Assembly (NCBI GenBank): GCA_034008185.1
Contig: CM067084.1
Coordinates: forward strand, 13,163,385 to 13,227,384
DNA: 64,000 nucleotides
Direction of reading: 5' to 3'
Source of the DNA: Gorsachius magnificus
Taxonomy: Eukaryota > Chordata > Aves > Pelecaniformes > Ardeidae
Shown here: positions 24,698 through 39,600 of the stretch, piece by piece
Layout of the letters: each line of letters starts with the position of its first letter
How positions within the stretch are numbered: position 1 is the stretch's first letter
The notes under the pieces: model-generated
Told to the model about the DNA's origin: nothing
Seen by the model: only the letters and a program-made list of their open reading frames with translations
Database searches by the model: none
Translations under genes and position numbers: made by a program

Positions 24698-27600
24698 TTA
24701 TACCTCAGCGCTGTGGATTAATGACTTCCAGCCATACCGACAAGAGAAGCCATAAAAAAAAAACCCTCACTGCCAGACTGGTTTTTTTAATGACTGTTAT
24801 CGTCAGCACTACTGGTCCAGTTAAGAGTCTACTAAAACAATAAAGGAAACACAAGATAAGGCTTCCACAAATACAGTCCACTCTATGAACCAGTTTTCTG
24901 CTTCAAGCCCAACCCCAAAGAGTGTGCTGGTATTCATGAAACCACAGCTTTTACAAACAAGGTGTTATGAAAGAGGAAAAAAAAAAAATAATGGTTGATT
25001 GCAAATACTTTGCATGGCAGCCACTATCATGCTGCTGAGAGGCGGTGAAAGTTGAGGAGAGATCGTTTACAGTGACAACGCTTATTGCTGTGGATGTCAT
25101 TTAATCTGTAAGCTCTGGGAGCAGAGATTCATAGCCATTATTGAAATGGTATTGAAAATGCACTCAATGCTTCTGGTTCACAGGAACTGCAGTTCTACAC
25201 TATGGAGAGTTTGCTAGTTCTAAGGACTTATTTTCACCACTTACGCATACTTGGGTGGAGGACGAAGAGGCGGATGTCTTCCCCTACGACACCCTGTTTA
25301 TTCCTTATCTCTTTATTGGTTTTGCTGCCACCAGAGCAGCAAAGGTGGGGGGAGAACCCAGGAACACCAAATTGAGCTCTTTGGCTCAGCACACCATATA
25401 CATCATTGATCTGCTCTCAGGGCAGGCATTCAGCACCATCCACTTCACTAACACCTATGTATAGATACAAAAAGAGAAACGCAGTTTCCAGTATTCCTTT
25501 TTCAATTTTCTCTTTATGACCTGATACAAAAGTAAGCACTATCACACGTAAGGCAACCTTATCCGAGAAAAATCATTTGGCCCATTTCAACATCAACCGT
25601 AAAAGAGCACTTGAAGAGCTGCTACACACCATGGTAGGAGGAAAAAGAACTGGTGGAAACAGCACTACCCCAGCAAAGGTTTTTCTGCCTCAAAACAGTT
25701 ATACTCCAAGGAGAAAAGAGGCTGCCAGGGACAGAAACAGGCTGAGCACCCAGTACACAATTGCTCCAGGGAGGGAGGGAAGGAGCCTGGGCTTTGGTCC
25801 TGCTAACCAGCAATGCAGCTGGTAAAAATCTCATCTCTGCCAACTCTGCACTGCTAGGACTAGAATACAATTAGTACCCGAACTATGTTAAAATTAGCTC
25901 AGGTCTTTCTAGCCCTACAATATCGATTAAAATCCTGCCTAAGAGACACTGGGCTTTTCAATGCCTCACAGATACAGTCAAATGGCCTAAGCCTATATAT
26001 TCTTACATATGTATATATTTCTTAGACAGTATATGTTTTAAAGCAATTTGGAACATACATTTAATTAAAATCCAAAGAGACTACTTGAAAGAAATTTAAC
26101 CCCATTATCTTTCCTACCACAAGCAAGCTGGCATAATCCCCCTGGAGGGCAGGTTACCCAGCGCAGGGCTGACCGCGCAGCCTTTAGGCTTCGCTTTCCC
26201 CAGCACAGTTTTAATGTACATACTAACATTAAGAGGGCACAGGGGATCAAGTGCATTTCTCAGGCTGAAACAAGAACCTGTTCCTTAAAACTGAGGTACA
26301 TGACCAAGCGAGCCACACCACTGTGCATGCAGTTTTCCAGGATGTTTTTCCAGGCCAAGCCTTCTCTCCATGCTTTTGCTGGTGTATCTGTGTCTGTCAG
26401 ATCTGGAGCTGGAATATCAGCATCGGGAAAAGCTGCCAGGCAGGATACAAGCTACAGGCAAAACTCCACTGAAGTTTATTCACTTCAGAGAAGAGGAATA
26501 AGACAGGCTGACAGAAGCACAGCTTTACCATACCCTTGCCATGTATAAGACGTGCCATTATAAGCTGAACATTGTCACAGATCTGACCCGAGCAGAGAAG
26601 TGGAGCAATTCATGAGAAATTAATTTCACCAGACGACTGGAAAGACCTTTCACTTCCCAAAGTGAGCGTGCTTTGTTAGGTCACGAGGGTTCGGCTAATT
26701 AGAGCCGTTTCCTGCTCTTCCAGAATTGAACTTATCAAACAAAACCAGTTAGAATAAAGAAGTTTTCACGCAGATATTCATTTCAGTCTCAACATAAATT
26801 TGTCCCACATTCAAATGGCTCCCAGAAAAAGTGGGAAGACTTGGAACACTGGTAACAAGGTCTGCAGAGGTCAGTCATAGATACTCTGCATGGGCTGACT
26901 TAGTATTTGCACACAGGGGCTTTAGCAGCTGCTAGTTCAGTGCATTTTTCAAGGTTTTGGACGTCCAACAGCTCAGCATCCCAGACAAACGGCCACTGTC
27001 AGTTGTGCAGCAAGTGTGATGCATCCTGCACTACAGGGGCTGGCTAACACGGCCACTGAGAGACCTGCAGCGTATATGGACCTACCGCTTCAGCTTCTCA
27101 CACCAGTACAACACATGCACGGTGCATTTGGCCTACTGACAACTGATTTCATTGCACATGAGCCCAAGATTTTGCCCAGGATTTTACAAAGAAAACATGG
27201 AAGCTTCCTGTGCAACTCATGGTCATATAGCTGTACAACCCCTTCCACCTCCCTAGCTCCCACCCCTCTCCAGTCTGCATCACCTGAGCTCAGCTCATGC
27301 TGTTAGCACATAGCCATGCTTTCACCATCCATGAAAAGAAGTTTTCCTGGACTTGCAGCTTCATATCAAGGGGTGTCTTCAGTTCCCAAAGGAGGAAGGT
27401 CTTCATCCTCTTTCTCTCTGTTGAGGACTTTACTAATGTAGTTTCGCACAAGTGAGATAGGGTGCTTTCTATCAAAAAGGCAGAAATGTCTGCACTATAT
27501 CAGATTCTATAGTCTCGGTTTCAAAATCGATAATGCCATTGCCCTCACATTTTGCTCAGGCTTTTTCCAATGTTGAACAGTTCTGCTCTTATATTACCCA

Positions 27601-30600
27601 CCGATGACTCTGTCTCCAGTTTGACACTGTACTACTTTTTGAGATCTCACAATTTCTCTTCTAAGGTGCCTTTTGCCCCAGCCTCCAGCACATGACTATC
27701 AGAGCAAGGTGTCTACAACACCACTGGGTATCATCACTGTATCAGGTCTCCTCAGATGCCTCGCCATGTAGAAATCCTTTCAAGTTATTGTCTGAAGAAG
27801 GAAAAGTCCCTTCAGGCCAAGCATTTATTCTACTGAATTTGTTTTAGTGGTTTACTCTCAAAAGGCACTCAGGGTGCAGAAGTCAGTGGCTGTGAAAGAG
27901 CGTGTCGACTTCTGTTTGCTGTCGTATCACAGAACGAGTCCGAGTCAGTCCACATCTCACCCACGTTTCCAAACAAATGAGCCTGTTGTCTTTGATTAAT
28001 ATAATCAGTTTGCCTTCCTCATTCATATGCTTAAACTTTTTTCAGTGGAAATGATAACCCAGAGCAAGTTTTAAGACAACAGGTTTCACTACTCAGGGTT
28101 AAACAAGCAAACACACAAAAAAAATTTCTCCGCAGGGTTGTAGCCAGGACTAATGGGACTCCAGAAGGCATTTACACACTAAAGGTTTTCTGGATGAGAA
28201 TCTGGGCTATATCCAAATCCAGCTGAAGGCAGCTTTTTCTGCCAACAGACCCTGGGCAGTCTCACACTGATAAATGTAGGTGTTTCCAAGATCAAGTCAG
28301 ATCTGGAAAGTAATTGATTCCTTGTGCACTAATAATTAAATAAGAAGAATCAAGGACTTTCTGAACAGCCTGGAGGGACTTGGAGACCTTTCACCAAAAC
28401 TACACTAAAAATAGTTCTGAAAATATTTAGACCGAAAAAAGACTCTAGAGCTTTTCTCACAACCAGTCTATGGGAGTCATCATTGTTTGCCTTCGATCTA
28501 ATCAGTTGGACAATAAATAGTAAGAGTTTGGACTAACTTTAATAGAACTATGGTGAATTATTTTTTCATTATTTTGAGATTTATTGTTCTTTTACTGTAA
28601 ATTATCTGCTGTCATGTTTCATAAGAAATTCACTGGAACAAAAGAACAAAATTAAAACTTTTATATAAGCAGCTTAACCAGTTCTTACAGACATCTTTTA
28701 GGATTGAATTCAGTTAGCTTGTAGGGCACACAAGCAGATCTAAAATAAACATGTTTCAGAATTTTTCTTCATGTTCAGACTGATCCTTCAACCTCAGTGA
28801 AAATTCTGGATGCATAAGAAACTCGCACTTGGTTCTCGCATGTATATTCTTTACAGGGATCTGTAATTAAAGAGGGAGGGAAGCAGCTTTACAGGCTTAC
28901 TTTTGAAACCTACCATTACAACATTTAAGGGAGAACAGAGAGAATCCATGCCCTCAGGCAAAAAGTACAAACAAAACAATGGTTATTTAATGGCTAGGGG
29001 TTTATTTCAGTTTCCTTCTGAAAGAGGAATTTTGCATTGTGGTGGTTGTGTGGGAAGGCAGCACCTGGTCATTAGATGTTACTGCGGGCTCTAGGCTGGT
29101 TTCCAAAATACACCTCAGCTGGGTAAAAAGTGCATGCCTGATTTATAGGCTGTAAACACAGCTGGAAAACAGGTAGCTTGGTTCTGATGATGTTCCTAAC
29201 AGCAGAAGGTAAGAATCACCGGCTAACCCCTGACGTACTTGCGTAAGATACTATAATGACTTGTTCTACAACCCAAAAAAGGCCCAAGGACATTTCAAAA
29301 GAGTTTCATTTGCCCCAGAAAGGACACGGTAGCACGCTGACCTGAGGACCAGTACAAGTCCAGCACTCCCACACACCAGGATGCCTGCCTGCTCAGGCAT
29401 CACACCTGCTGCAGACCTGCGCCTCAAAAGCAAGATCTTGCAGCTGCCGAGTTCACTGTGATATTGCCTTAGATATGGCTGCTCCAAAGAGGTTGCATTT
29501 TGGGATGTCTCCTGTGGTGGACGATACCAGGAAGAAGTCTGTAAATCATAGGGATTTTTTTTCTTCCATATATGATCACTCCTGTAGCTTCACCTGAGCG
29601 TTTAATATAATTAACCTAGACAGGACCATACATGCAACAACACAGGATATTACTAACGCTGTAAAGCACATGTAGACCGACGCACACCACAGATCACAGA
29701 AAAATATGCTGCTTGACATTTAAAACATCAAAAGATAATTAAAATAAAACCCAAGCACGCTGTCTATATAACTCAATCCATGCCTATTTAGTAGACTGAT
29801 TATGTACTTTCCCCTGGGGAATATTACTGGAAATAAGAAATGGTTTAGCCATCAGTTCTCCCGAATTCTTTACCTCATTCAAAACAAGCATGGAAACAAG
29901 TAAAGGTATGTCCCTGCTGACACCCTGCCCTCCAAAGGGACTAATTCCTACACATCCTCTCACTCTTCCAGTGCTGCCGTACTCCCTCCAGATTTGTCTG
30001 TACCCCAGAGAATCCCCATTCCTGACAGCATCAGGCTTCCAAACCTACAGCTCTGATATGAGTGAATTTATTATTCCCACAGCTGAAGGTGAGGATATCA
30101 AAGGGGGCCTTCTAAGATTAAGTCTTCATCAGAGTTCAGGCAGAAGGAGCAGGACTGTGAAGGATGCTCTTAGACCAAGTTTCTCCAGGAACTGCAAAAC
30201 CGGTAACTTCAAAAGAAAATAAAGACAAATTTGTTCCAAGTTTTCATGTTTCAATATGAAAATTATATTAACAGAAGCATTTTCAAAAGGCTAGGGGAGC
30301 AAAGGGAACTGAACAAGGAGAAGCAATAAGAATTACATAAAAGAAAGCAGATGATTAAAAAAAAAATAGTCTATTAATAATTGCACTAACACTTTTTGAT
30401 GCTGGCTTCCAGACCTTTCCCCAAAACAGCCTTGAACCTGACAAAAACTTATACAGCTTCATGTTTGGAGCAGTCTTATTCAACACAATGAAAAAGACCT
30501 GATGAAAAAGAGAGATGCTGATCTACTTAAGTGGATTCAACCCACTCTGGGATGGTAAAGATGAAGACACCCTGAGGATCGATGCATACTCAGAATAAAT

Positions 30601-33600
30601 GTGGAACGTAGGCAGTAAATATAAATATATAGGATCCTTACACTGCTTTGCATGATGGTGAAATTCAGTCTTTCAAAGGTGTAAATTTGCAATGATACAT
30701 AAGCAGATTTCATCAATTCTCTAGAGATTCCTGGATACATCACAAGTGCAACAGGTTTGTGGCAACTTGTATAAACACCTTCTTTCTAACATCTGATGAC
30801 AGATTTTGTAAATTGAATAAGCATTTCAAAGATAGCAAGGGGGGAGGGGGGGATTTTTCTTTTAGAGAAGTATCTACTGACTACAACAGGGACTTCGCAT
30901 ACTGCATGGCACAAATCACATTACATAAGACAACACAGCTTTACAGCAATTACCAGCATATGAGTTGCTGCTTAAAATGGAAAACACAGAAAGGCTTACC
31001 TTAACTGAAGCTGGAATTGCTCACCTAAAATCTTTCAATTTAGGAAAAATGGAGCACAATTGTAACAGCATGGACTTGGCCAGCATACAGGTTTCTAAAC
31101 AAGCTGTTAATATATTTATCGAGATTGCCTTATGATTGATTATTAATTATTTCCTACGTGACTGAATCAATATTCAAAGTCTAAACTTAAATCCCCTTGT
31201 TAATTATGCAGTAAGATGAATGATCTTACAGGTTAGCTGGTCAAAACCAGTTGCACCATCTGTCAGAGATTAATTACAAAAAGATTTATAAGCACAAATG
31301 AATTTGTCACATTTACTAAAGAAAAATGACTTGGCTGATGAAAATTATTTTCTAATGAATATAAATAATAAATACAACGCTTCAATCCAAAATAGGGGAA
31401 GAGACAGAAATGTGATTTCAGAGCTCCGGTCGATTTTCATGTATGCCATGTCAGGAAAATGTACTAAAGAAGATTCTTCTTGAAACTGTTTAACTTACCT
31501 TTTATTTTCTTAGTTAAGTCTGCAATTCTACCAAGTCCTTTTCACAAGGTTCTTTCTAACTACTCAGACAATTTTAAATCCAGCAGTAACTGATCAGTCA
31601 ATAGATATTCACATGTGTACAGAAGGAAAATGATTGTTAGCTTTTAAAAAAGAAATTGGAGGAACCATTCCGAGAGATAGAGTGCTAAACATAAAATTTG
31701 GCCTGGACTCTCTAAAAAAGAAAAAATGCATGTACCATTCAGAAACCAAGGATGGACATTTGCACTGAAGCACATGCTAAGACAATCAGGCTGTTCTTTC
31801 TAAAACAGGATTGGAAATTTTGCTTTATCTTTTTTGATGTAGTTATTACTTATAATTTGTATCACATTAGCCCCTAGCAGATTTGTCTGCTTTTACACAG
31901 AAGTGTTTAGATCAATTCAGTGATAAAGATTTTTCTAACAATCACATGAAGAACCTTACATTATGTTCTCAGTTTCATACAAATTCATCTTCTGACTTCT
32001 AATTTTCCACTGGCTTAATCTTAGGGCATTTGCTTTACAGAATAAAGTATTCTGAAATCTTATATTCCACACTGCTTTAAAGACGTGAAAAAAAAAAAAC
32101 ACCACCCACCAACCCGTTTGTGTTCCATTTTTTTCAGAAAATGCAGTTCAAGTTGTAGATTGTGTTGAAAGGCTGCTTGGGCAACAGCTCGGGAGGCGCA
32201 TTGGCGCTGACTGCTCTAGGTGCTTCGAGGAGCTGAACTAGAAGTATGCAATAAATGTGGCTAGGAACAGATACTGCAGAAGACATGTTGGTGAGGCCAC
32301 CACACTTGACTCTCACTGCAGACCTGAGCATTGAACATGGACGGGTCTCCCAAGCCCCAGCAGCCTGAAGGACCATCAGGGTTACTCTTGGAGCAATAAG
32401 GGACATCGTTTCTTTAAAAATATTGCAAAAAAAAAAAAAATTACAGTTGCCTTTTCCAAACTATTTGCTGTCGTGATCCACTTTGTTGCATCTTCTGGAC
32501 AGCAGTACTGACAGGCTGCAAGTAGTTATGCTTAATGACAGTGCTGCAAGAGCTGTCGCACAGCTCTGCAAAGCGCAAACTGCCGGTCCACGATGTCCTC
32601 TTTAATTAGCCTTGCTGCTGCTGTTCAGAAGCCGTAAGATGAGCGGTATCAACAGAAAAAGCAGGGCCAACATTTGTGTTGAATTAAATGAAAATGTCTC
32701 ACAGTTACTGTGGAATAACATTTACAAAACACTTCAAGCCTTTTCAACAGGAATTTTTTTTTTAATTCCCATCTGTAGCCTCACTTAAGCAATTCACCTC
32801 CTCTGGTTCTTATATAATGGGCAGCAAATTTGGGCTGCGGCAACAATAGGTCTGATACAAGTTTCCAAGCAGCTGGAATTTGGCCATAAGAAAGAGTGAA
32901 AACAAGGAGCGCTCTGTACGCATGCCCACAGACAGTGGGATGGTCAGAAAGCACAAGAGCCAGAGGTAGGCTCAAGTGGGAAGAATAGAAATAAATTGTA
33001 AGAAGAAAAAGAAGAATGAAATGTGAGAAGGGAAGCAAAGGGAACACAAGGCTCTTTTGTAGGAAGGGAAAGGAAAGGAGTTTGTTTTGGTCATGTAAGA
33101 ATGAATTTTTTATGCACTCTGAGGCAAACATTAATGGTGAAACCTGTAACAGGCAAACCTGGCCAGCTGAGGCAGCATGAAAGAGAAGATGCAATCCTTT
33201 CTTGTTGTCCTCAGAGGAACCACACTGCTCTCAGCCTCAATGACCATTTACAGCTGTATTGGTAATAAAGTATAAATTGTCATCCTGTCAGCCATGCTGC
33301 CAGTGCTGGAGTTAATGAAAGCCTAAACAACAGGAGGACCCTAAGTGATGTTAACGAGAACACGTTTGCTCTCTCTTGCAAAGAGGTGATGTTCATTACC
33401 GCTCTTGATCTGGGGGGTGGACTTGGAGAAGTCTGTGCATTAGCAAGCATGAGAACAGATGGGCGAGAAGAGAAAAAGAAATTGTTTCTGGCTGCCTACA
33501 TTTTATACTGGCTCTGTCCTCAGCACAGTTTAGGGCAACTTCAGGGGTTGTAATACAGTGAAGAATCTGACCTTTTCTTTTTTCCAAGTGCAGAAAAAAA

Positions 33601-36600
33601 TTAGAAACAGGGCTCCACTTCACACGAACAAGAGAATTTGCTCTTTTCCTTCTGCCCACTTATTTTATGCAGCAATCTGCTCTATTGCAATTTTAATAGT
33701 AATCAAACACCACCATATTTTTTTTTTCCCCCGAGAAACAGAACTAATGAAGTCTGGCTCCTGATCCATCTGTATCCTCTGGCCCTTGTCCCTCTGTTTC
33801 TACTATTTCCATACTCTTCAGCTCTCTCCTGACACTTCCACCAGACTGAAACCAGTCTGAAGCTGCCTGTGGACTGGCCAGGCTGTGAATTATCTCTTCC
33901 TCAGCAGCAGCACTGATGGACATCCACCCTATTGCAAATTTTGAAATTAAACTAAAAAAATTAAGATACTTAATATTTTCGAACTAGGTTGCAATTGGCC
34001 CCCATTCAAAATTTATGAAGGGAATGGACAAAACTTGCAGACAAGTTGCATCATCATATAAGGTCTTATTTCCCAGAGAAATCTGCCTAAAAATACATAT
34101 AACACGTCAGATTCCTGTGCCAGTGTGGACCTTGGTTGCTGTTTCTCAACAAAAACAAAGCTAGATGATGCAAAGAGAATCTGATCAAAATGTAAAGCCA
34201 TACACATGCTCAGCAGCAGTGATATTAAATCAAGAATGAACCCAAAGAGAACAACAGCAAGATCAACAGGGGGAAAAAAAGAAATCTAGTGGGCAGAGTA
34301 CAAGGTTTATCTTATCTCCTGCTTTCAAAATAGACTTGAAAAACTTCACAAAGAAGTCATATCTGACAGTACATTAGAGCTAACAGAAATCTATTGGGTT
34401 TCTCCGACACTAACCACAGCTCAAGACCTGGTTTAAATAGTTCATCAACAATCACTTTGATGAGTAGCACAGGTAAGTCCAAATCTTATCAGTAGGACAG
34501 CAAGAAGGTCATCGGTAACTTTTGTACTGAGGTTTTAAACACTGATCAGTCTGTTCCTTCAGATCAGTTCCCAGCGGCCTCTAGGATGTAGAGTTTGGCA
34601 TACAGCTAATTAAAACATATAACAGCCTTGAAAATATCTTGATAATCCATTGGGGAAAGAAAAAAACAAACCAGAAACACAAACCCAAAAAAACAACTAA
34701 ACCACACAACTTAGGGTTTTTTTGCAGAAAACAGAACAAGCTTAATTCAAGAATCAACCCAAATAAATCATTTACACAGTCCTCATTTGTCTGAGACTTA
34801 AAAATATTTTATGTATTACGTGTTTTGTTTATAAACTAGGGTCATATGTACACAGACTTAACTTTACATTTGTGAAGGTGGTAATTTGAATAAAGCTAAA
34901 CACAGCTATTAAAAGTTTCATGCCTCGTGACTTATCTCATGCTTTATACTGCTCTGGAAGATGTTAAAAAGGCTTTGCCTTTTGTGCTAATCCTTAATTA
35001 CAAGATTGTGCCTTTAGTTGTATAACTACTATGCATGCACATTTACAGAAGGACTCTAGCACACTTTCCCTGCCTACGGAGATCAGCTTAGACACATAAC
35101 ACAGAACTGGAATAGCACCATTGTAGACTTGAACATCAATATTTTCTTATTAAAACTCTGTTCCCCTCTGTCATAATTAAGACTTCTTTGTGCTACCATC
35201 AATAATCCATCACAGAAATCCAAGATATGTGTGTTCATCCTGAAAGTGCCAATACTCACTTCTCATCCAGCTTTACCCCCACCACAAGCTCCAGGGCTCT
35301 CCTTAGAAGAGCTCTGACCACCATACTCCCTTTGTAAGACTACGAACATACACAGTAGTCTTAGAGGAAGGTGTTGCTACAAATGTATTACTGCTAAGTG
35401 GAATTCCACCTTCTTCCTGACAAATAATCAAAATGTGTTCAGTTACTCCACTACAATCACAATAAATACCAGTGGTCCAACCAAAATAAGAGTTTTCTCC
35501 AGACATTTTTCTCAATAAAACCCAGCAAAACCCCCATGTTGTGTAATGAGAAGCAATAAGAAACAAAAATTAAAAAATATTTTAAAAAAAATATCTCATG
35601 TTTACTCTAAAGTCCAGCTAATGACTATAGCCAATTCAAAATGTCTCATAAAAAGTAATGATAAATTTATAAAAAATAAACTGTGGTTGCCACCATTCTA
35701 GTTGGTGTCTCCTTTGAAATAATGCTAAATAGGTAGAGCTGCATTACCAACTGGTAATGAGGACAGGAGCAGGGTACAATCTGCAGGAGTCTTATGTAGG
35801 ACCACACATCTACATCGTATCTTTACAATCAGTAAAGTTTGCACCAGTTGCCAGTCTAGCGCAAGCCATGCACGTGCAGAGGGCTAACTGCTGAAGGACC
35901 TACCAGCCACATGGCAAGCGAGGCACTCCAGATCGTGCCCTGGCACACAACTTCAACTTCAGTTTGACCACAAGGAAGACAGCTTCAAGCATACCAGCAG
36001 TGTGCTGAAATGCATGCCACAACACAAATTCAGACCAAAAAGAACAATAAATCAGTAGAGTGAGCAACACTCAGTGAAAGCTAGATAAATAAACAAAAAG
36101 TAATCCTGCTAACATCTTAGGCTCTGTCAAAAATGGGCAGGACTGCCAATTGCTGCTAAAGTCAGTTATGTTATAGAACAACCCAACCCAAAATTAACCA
36201 AAGAAGATAGGCTAAAACTCTGAATACATAGACTTCCTGCTGTATGAAAAAAAACACTAGTCCCCATGCAGAGACAGCACATATCCTAAATGCAAGAGAT
36301 CGACAGCCCTTGTTATTCTTCTTTCTTTCTGCTGTCTTCCCAGCTTACAGGACCGTGTTTTCATTCTCTCTGGTACCGCAAAAGGTTTAAATGTACCTAC
36401 TGATGGGACCCCATGGAAAGTAATGGAAAGAATTGCTCCATCTGCTTTGTGAGAGGGAAAAAAAGGAAGCCCAAGTTTCCACCCTTTCAGAAAAGCTTTA
36501 TCTTCTCTTCAACGTCATCTGTTTGTAAAGACTCCTTTGAGAAACCTAAAAGTTTATGGAGTCCTTCAAGAAACAAAACAGTGGCTCTACTTTGCTGGGG

Positions 36601-39600
36601 TTAGAGGCTTGACTTAAGAAAGGTAGGTATTTTGAAGCTGAACTGAGGGCATTTATCTTTCCTGTAAATAGGATGTGTGTATACAAACGCATCCCTCTTC
36701 TTCATTCTGTTCTGCTACTTCTAATTCAATAGAGAAAATTAAGCAGTAATTTCAGCCAGGTCCTGCTGTTCTATTCAAATCTATTTTCACCAGATTATCA
36801 CTTCCAGCAGTGATAGAAATATTAATTATTTTTTTTAAAGGGAGTGTTGTATTTAAATATTTCAAAACTATTGGTTTGTTTGTGTCAATGAGAAGGAAAC
36901 ATATTGACTTGAAGCTGCAGCTAATGCTGCCTTTTATAAATCTCCTGTCAGGTAAAGAATGGCTCTCCATAGATTCCAATATGATGTAGAGCTCTAAAGC
37001 AAACACTCCTATTGCCAAGAGGCTCAAAGGGAACTGCCACTGCAATATCGTGGGCTGAATAGCAGGATTTTAGTTTATCTTCCCCACCATAGAAGCTGAG
37101 CAAAAAGCGGAGATGGCTCAGAATGCTTCAAATACAAAGTTGATTGATTTACTGAAATGCCAAAACTTCTAGATAAGCAAAAGTGCTATGCTGAAGTTTA
37201 CAGGCAATTTCGTTAGATGACAGAACAGTGGAGACCGTGCGTTTGAAGCTGCTCTTACCAGCACTCGGACTCTTACTTCAATGCAGAATTGCACATATGT
37301 TTGCACGTGTTGCATGGGAACATACAAGTTATACAGGGTCCTGGCTTCAGTGTCTGTGAAGCGTGCAAGCCTGCTTTCAGCTACCCAGTGCTAAAACAAT
37401 ATAAGGACCGCAGCTACAATAGAAAATGTAAATATAAGTAAAAGATGCGTTAGCATGATCTAAGCATTCCTAGCCACATAGTAGGAGAAGCAAAGAAATA
37501 TATCAGCAACACATGATAAGTACCTAACAATCTCTTAGTAGGATTTGTTCAGACTAAGTTCTGTAAGGTTTAGCCCTATTTGCACAAGTTCAGCAAGCAC
37601 TTTGGGACCTACACATCATAGCATGCTTCAATTTTTTTCAAATATTCTGACTTAAAAGTCATCAGGGCATCAAGTCTTTCAAGAACCAGCAGAAACAGGT
37701 TAGAGAAAGCACTGCCCTATGCCCAGGAACCATCTCGTTGCTGACAAAAAGATGTTCTTATAGGGTATATATGCAACCACAGAGTCTGCAATAGTTCAGG
37801 TTTCTGCCATCACCCTCAAGATATGATACTGCTAAGTTGCCCTGGCCACATATATTCTGCAAGATGTAGCGCTGCTTGTTACAGGGGAAAAGTGTTCTTC
37901 TCACATGGTTTAAATCAAATCAGGTTTGAAGTGGTTTATTGATCTATTAATGGCACGTAATTAACCAGCAATCAGTGAACTATACATTCAGAATCACTAT
38001 CAGCAACACAAGGGACAAACCACAGCTCCGGACTATTTCAAAAGCTTAATAAGTACATGCAAATTTGTAGCCACCTTTCTACAACTAAATCCTGACAAGC
38101 CCTTACCCTCACATGCAGAAGTGTGCGGGCACATGCTTGCTTGGGTGAGCATGGCTCCCCCTCCCATGGGACCCCCAGACAACAATTTTAGTTTTCCCTG
38201 CCACACACAGTGGGTACAGACTCACGTGCCCCACCCCAACAGCTGCTGCCATCCAGGCCATTTTGCCTGGGATGAGCCACGAGAGGTACCCATGCTAGTT
38301 TCTCTGCATTTCACAGGTTGAAGAGTTCAAGTTTTAAAGTTCTGACCTTAATTCATCAGAAAAAGTTGTCTTCTGGGATTTCAGACCACTGGGACCAGCA
38401 AAACCTCCCTCTCCACCTACAGGCGGGTACAAAGCGGGGTTCCCCAGTGCCCCAAAACATGCAGGTTCCAGACAGTGCTTCCTCTGGGAGAAACATCTCC
38501 AGCCCCTCTCCACCAGATACTTTCCCCTGTGTCTAAAATAACCAAGTTCACAAAGCAGCATTTTTGGGGTCCAGCAACCCGAGTCTTCTCCAGACACGCA
38601 TTTTCATAAAATCATGAGAACTATCTTAGTTTGTGATTGCAACTGGGAGGACAGGTAGCGCTGAAATTGGTCACAGGGCTCAGCAGTAACAAATATGCAC
38701 ACGCAGTATGACACCACAAGGTCAGTTCCCAAGCAAACCATTTCAACACTAGCAGAAATAGAGCAACTTGAGCTTATGAAGGGCTTGGTCAGGAAGGACG
38801 TTGCTTTTGTAATAAGCAAGAGCACTGCAGCCAGAGTTACACCCCAGGCAGCCTCCCCACGAAGCACCATCTCCCAGGGACCCATCACAGAGATGTCCTA
38901 CAGAGCTAAAGCCTGGAGCTGAGCTCCCGCAGGAGAGTTAATACGAGGCACCTTTTCAGAGATAGCTGCATACCATTTTGCAAAGCAAGCAGGAAATAGG
39001 ATTTGGAAACCTTGCAATCGCTTTTAAAACGACGAGGCGGTAAACTTGCAGTTGTTCTTTGTGCAGATTTCCCCATGCTGTTGCTTTTACTCATACAAGC
39101 ACCTGCAAAACTACTGCAAGTACACGCATCCCCTGCACATACTAGTTACCATGAAAATACCTGCAATCTAGCAAGCGATTTTTTTTAATGGAGTTTATTC
39201 ACAGTGAACTAATGGATTCGACAAACAAATTTCTGTTCATAGCTCTCCAGAAGCAACTGTTTTGATTACAAATTGAAGTAATTTGGTCACTTTCTATTCC
39301 CTAAGTTCCTTTCCTATGCAAATCTTCAAAATACATTTTTTAAATACATCTTACCACTCTGGTGAATGCTTCTATTTCCTGTGCCAAAAACCCACAGGAA
39401 GCAAAGGAATAGTAATTAAAATATATACTTGTCTGAATTTTTAATTAATAACATGCTCTGTTTGTTCTCTTTGTTTTGTTGAGAAATACTTCAAGGACAT
39501 TCATTAAAAAGTTCAATGAATTTTGTAGCAGATATATTACACACATCTGCTGTTTCCTGAGGATATACCTCCTACCAGTCATACAGAATCCTGATCTCTG

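Noticed and set aside
30839..30852. G6-A-G7 run as a quadruplex candidate
   Set aside because: Only two G blocks; an intramolecular fold would need zero-length or in-run loops, so it is weaker than 43724 and 45579.
32781..33194. 137-codon minus-strand frame with hydrophobic stretches
   Set aside because: Hydrophobicity comes from purine-rich DNA read on the opposite strand; no family recognised.
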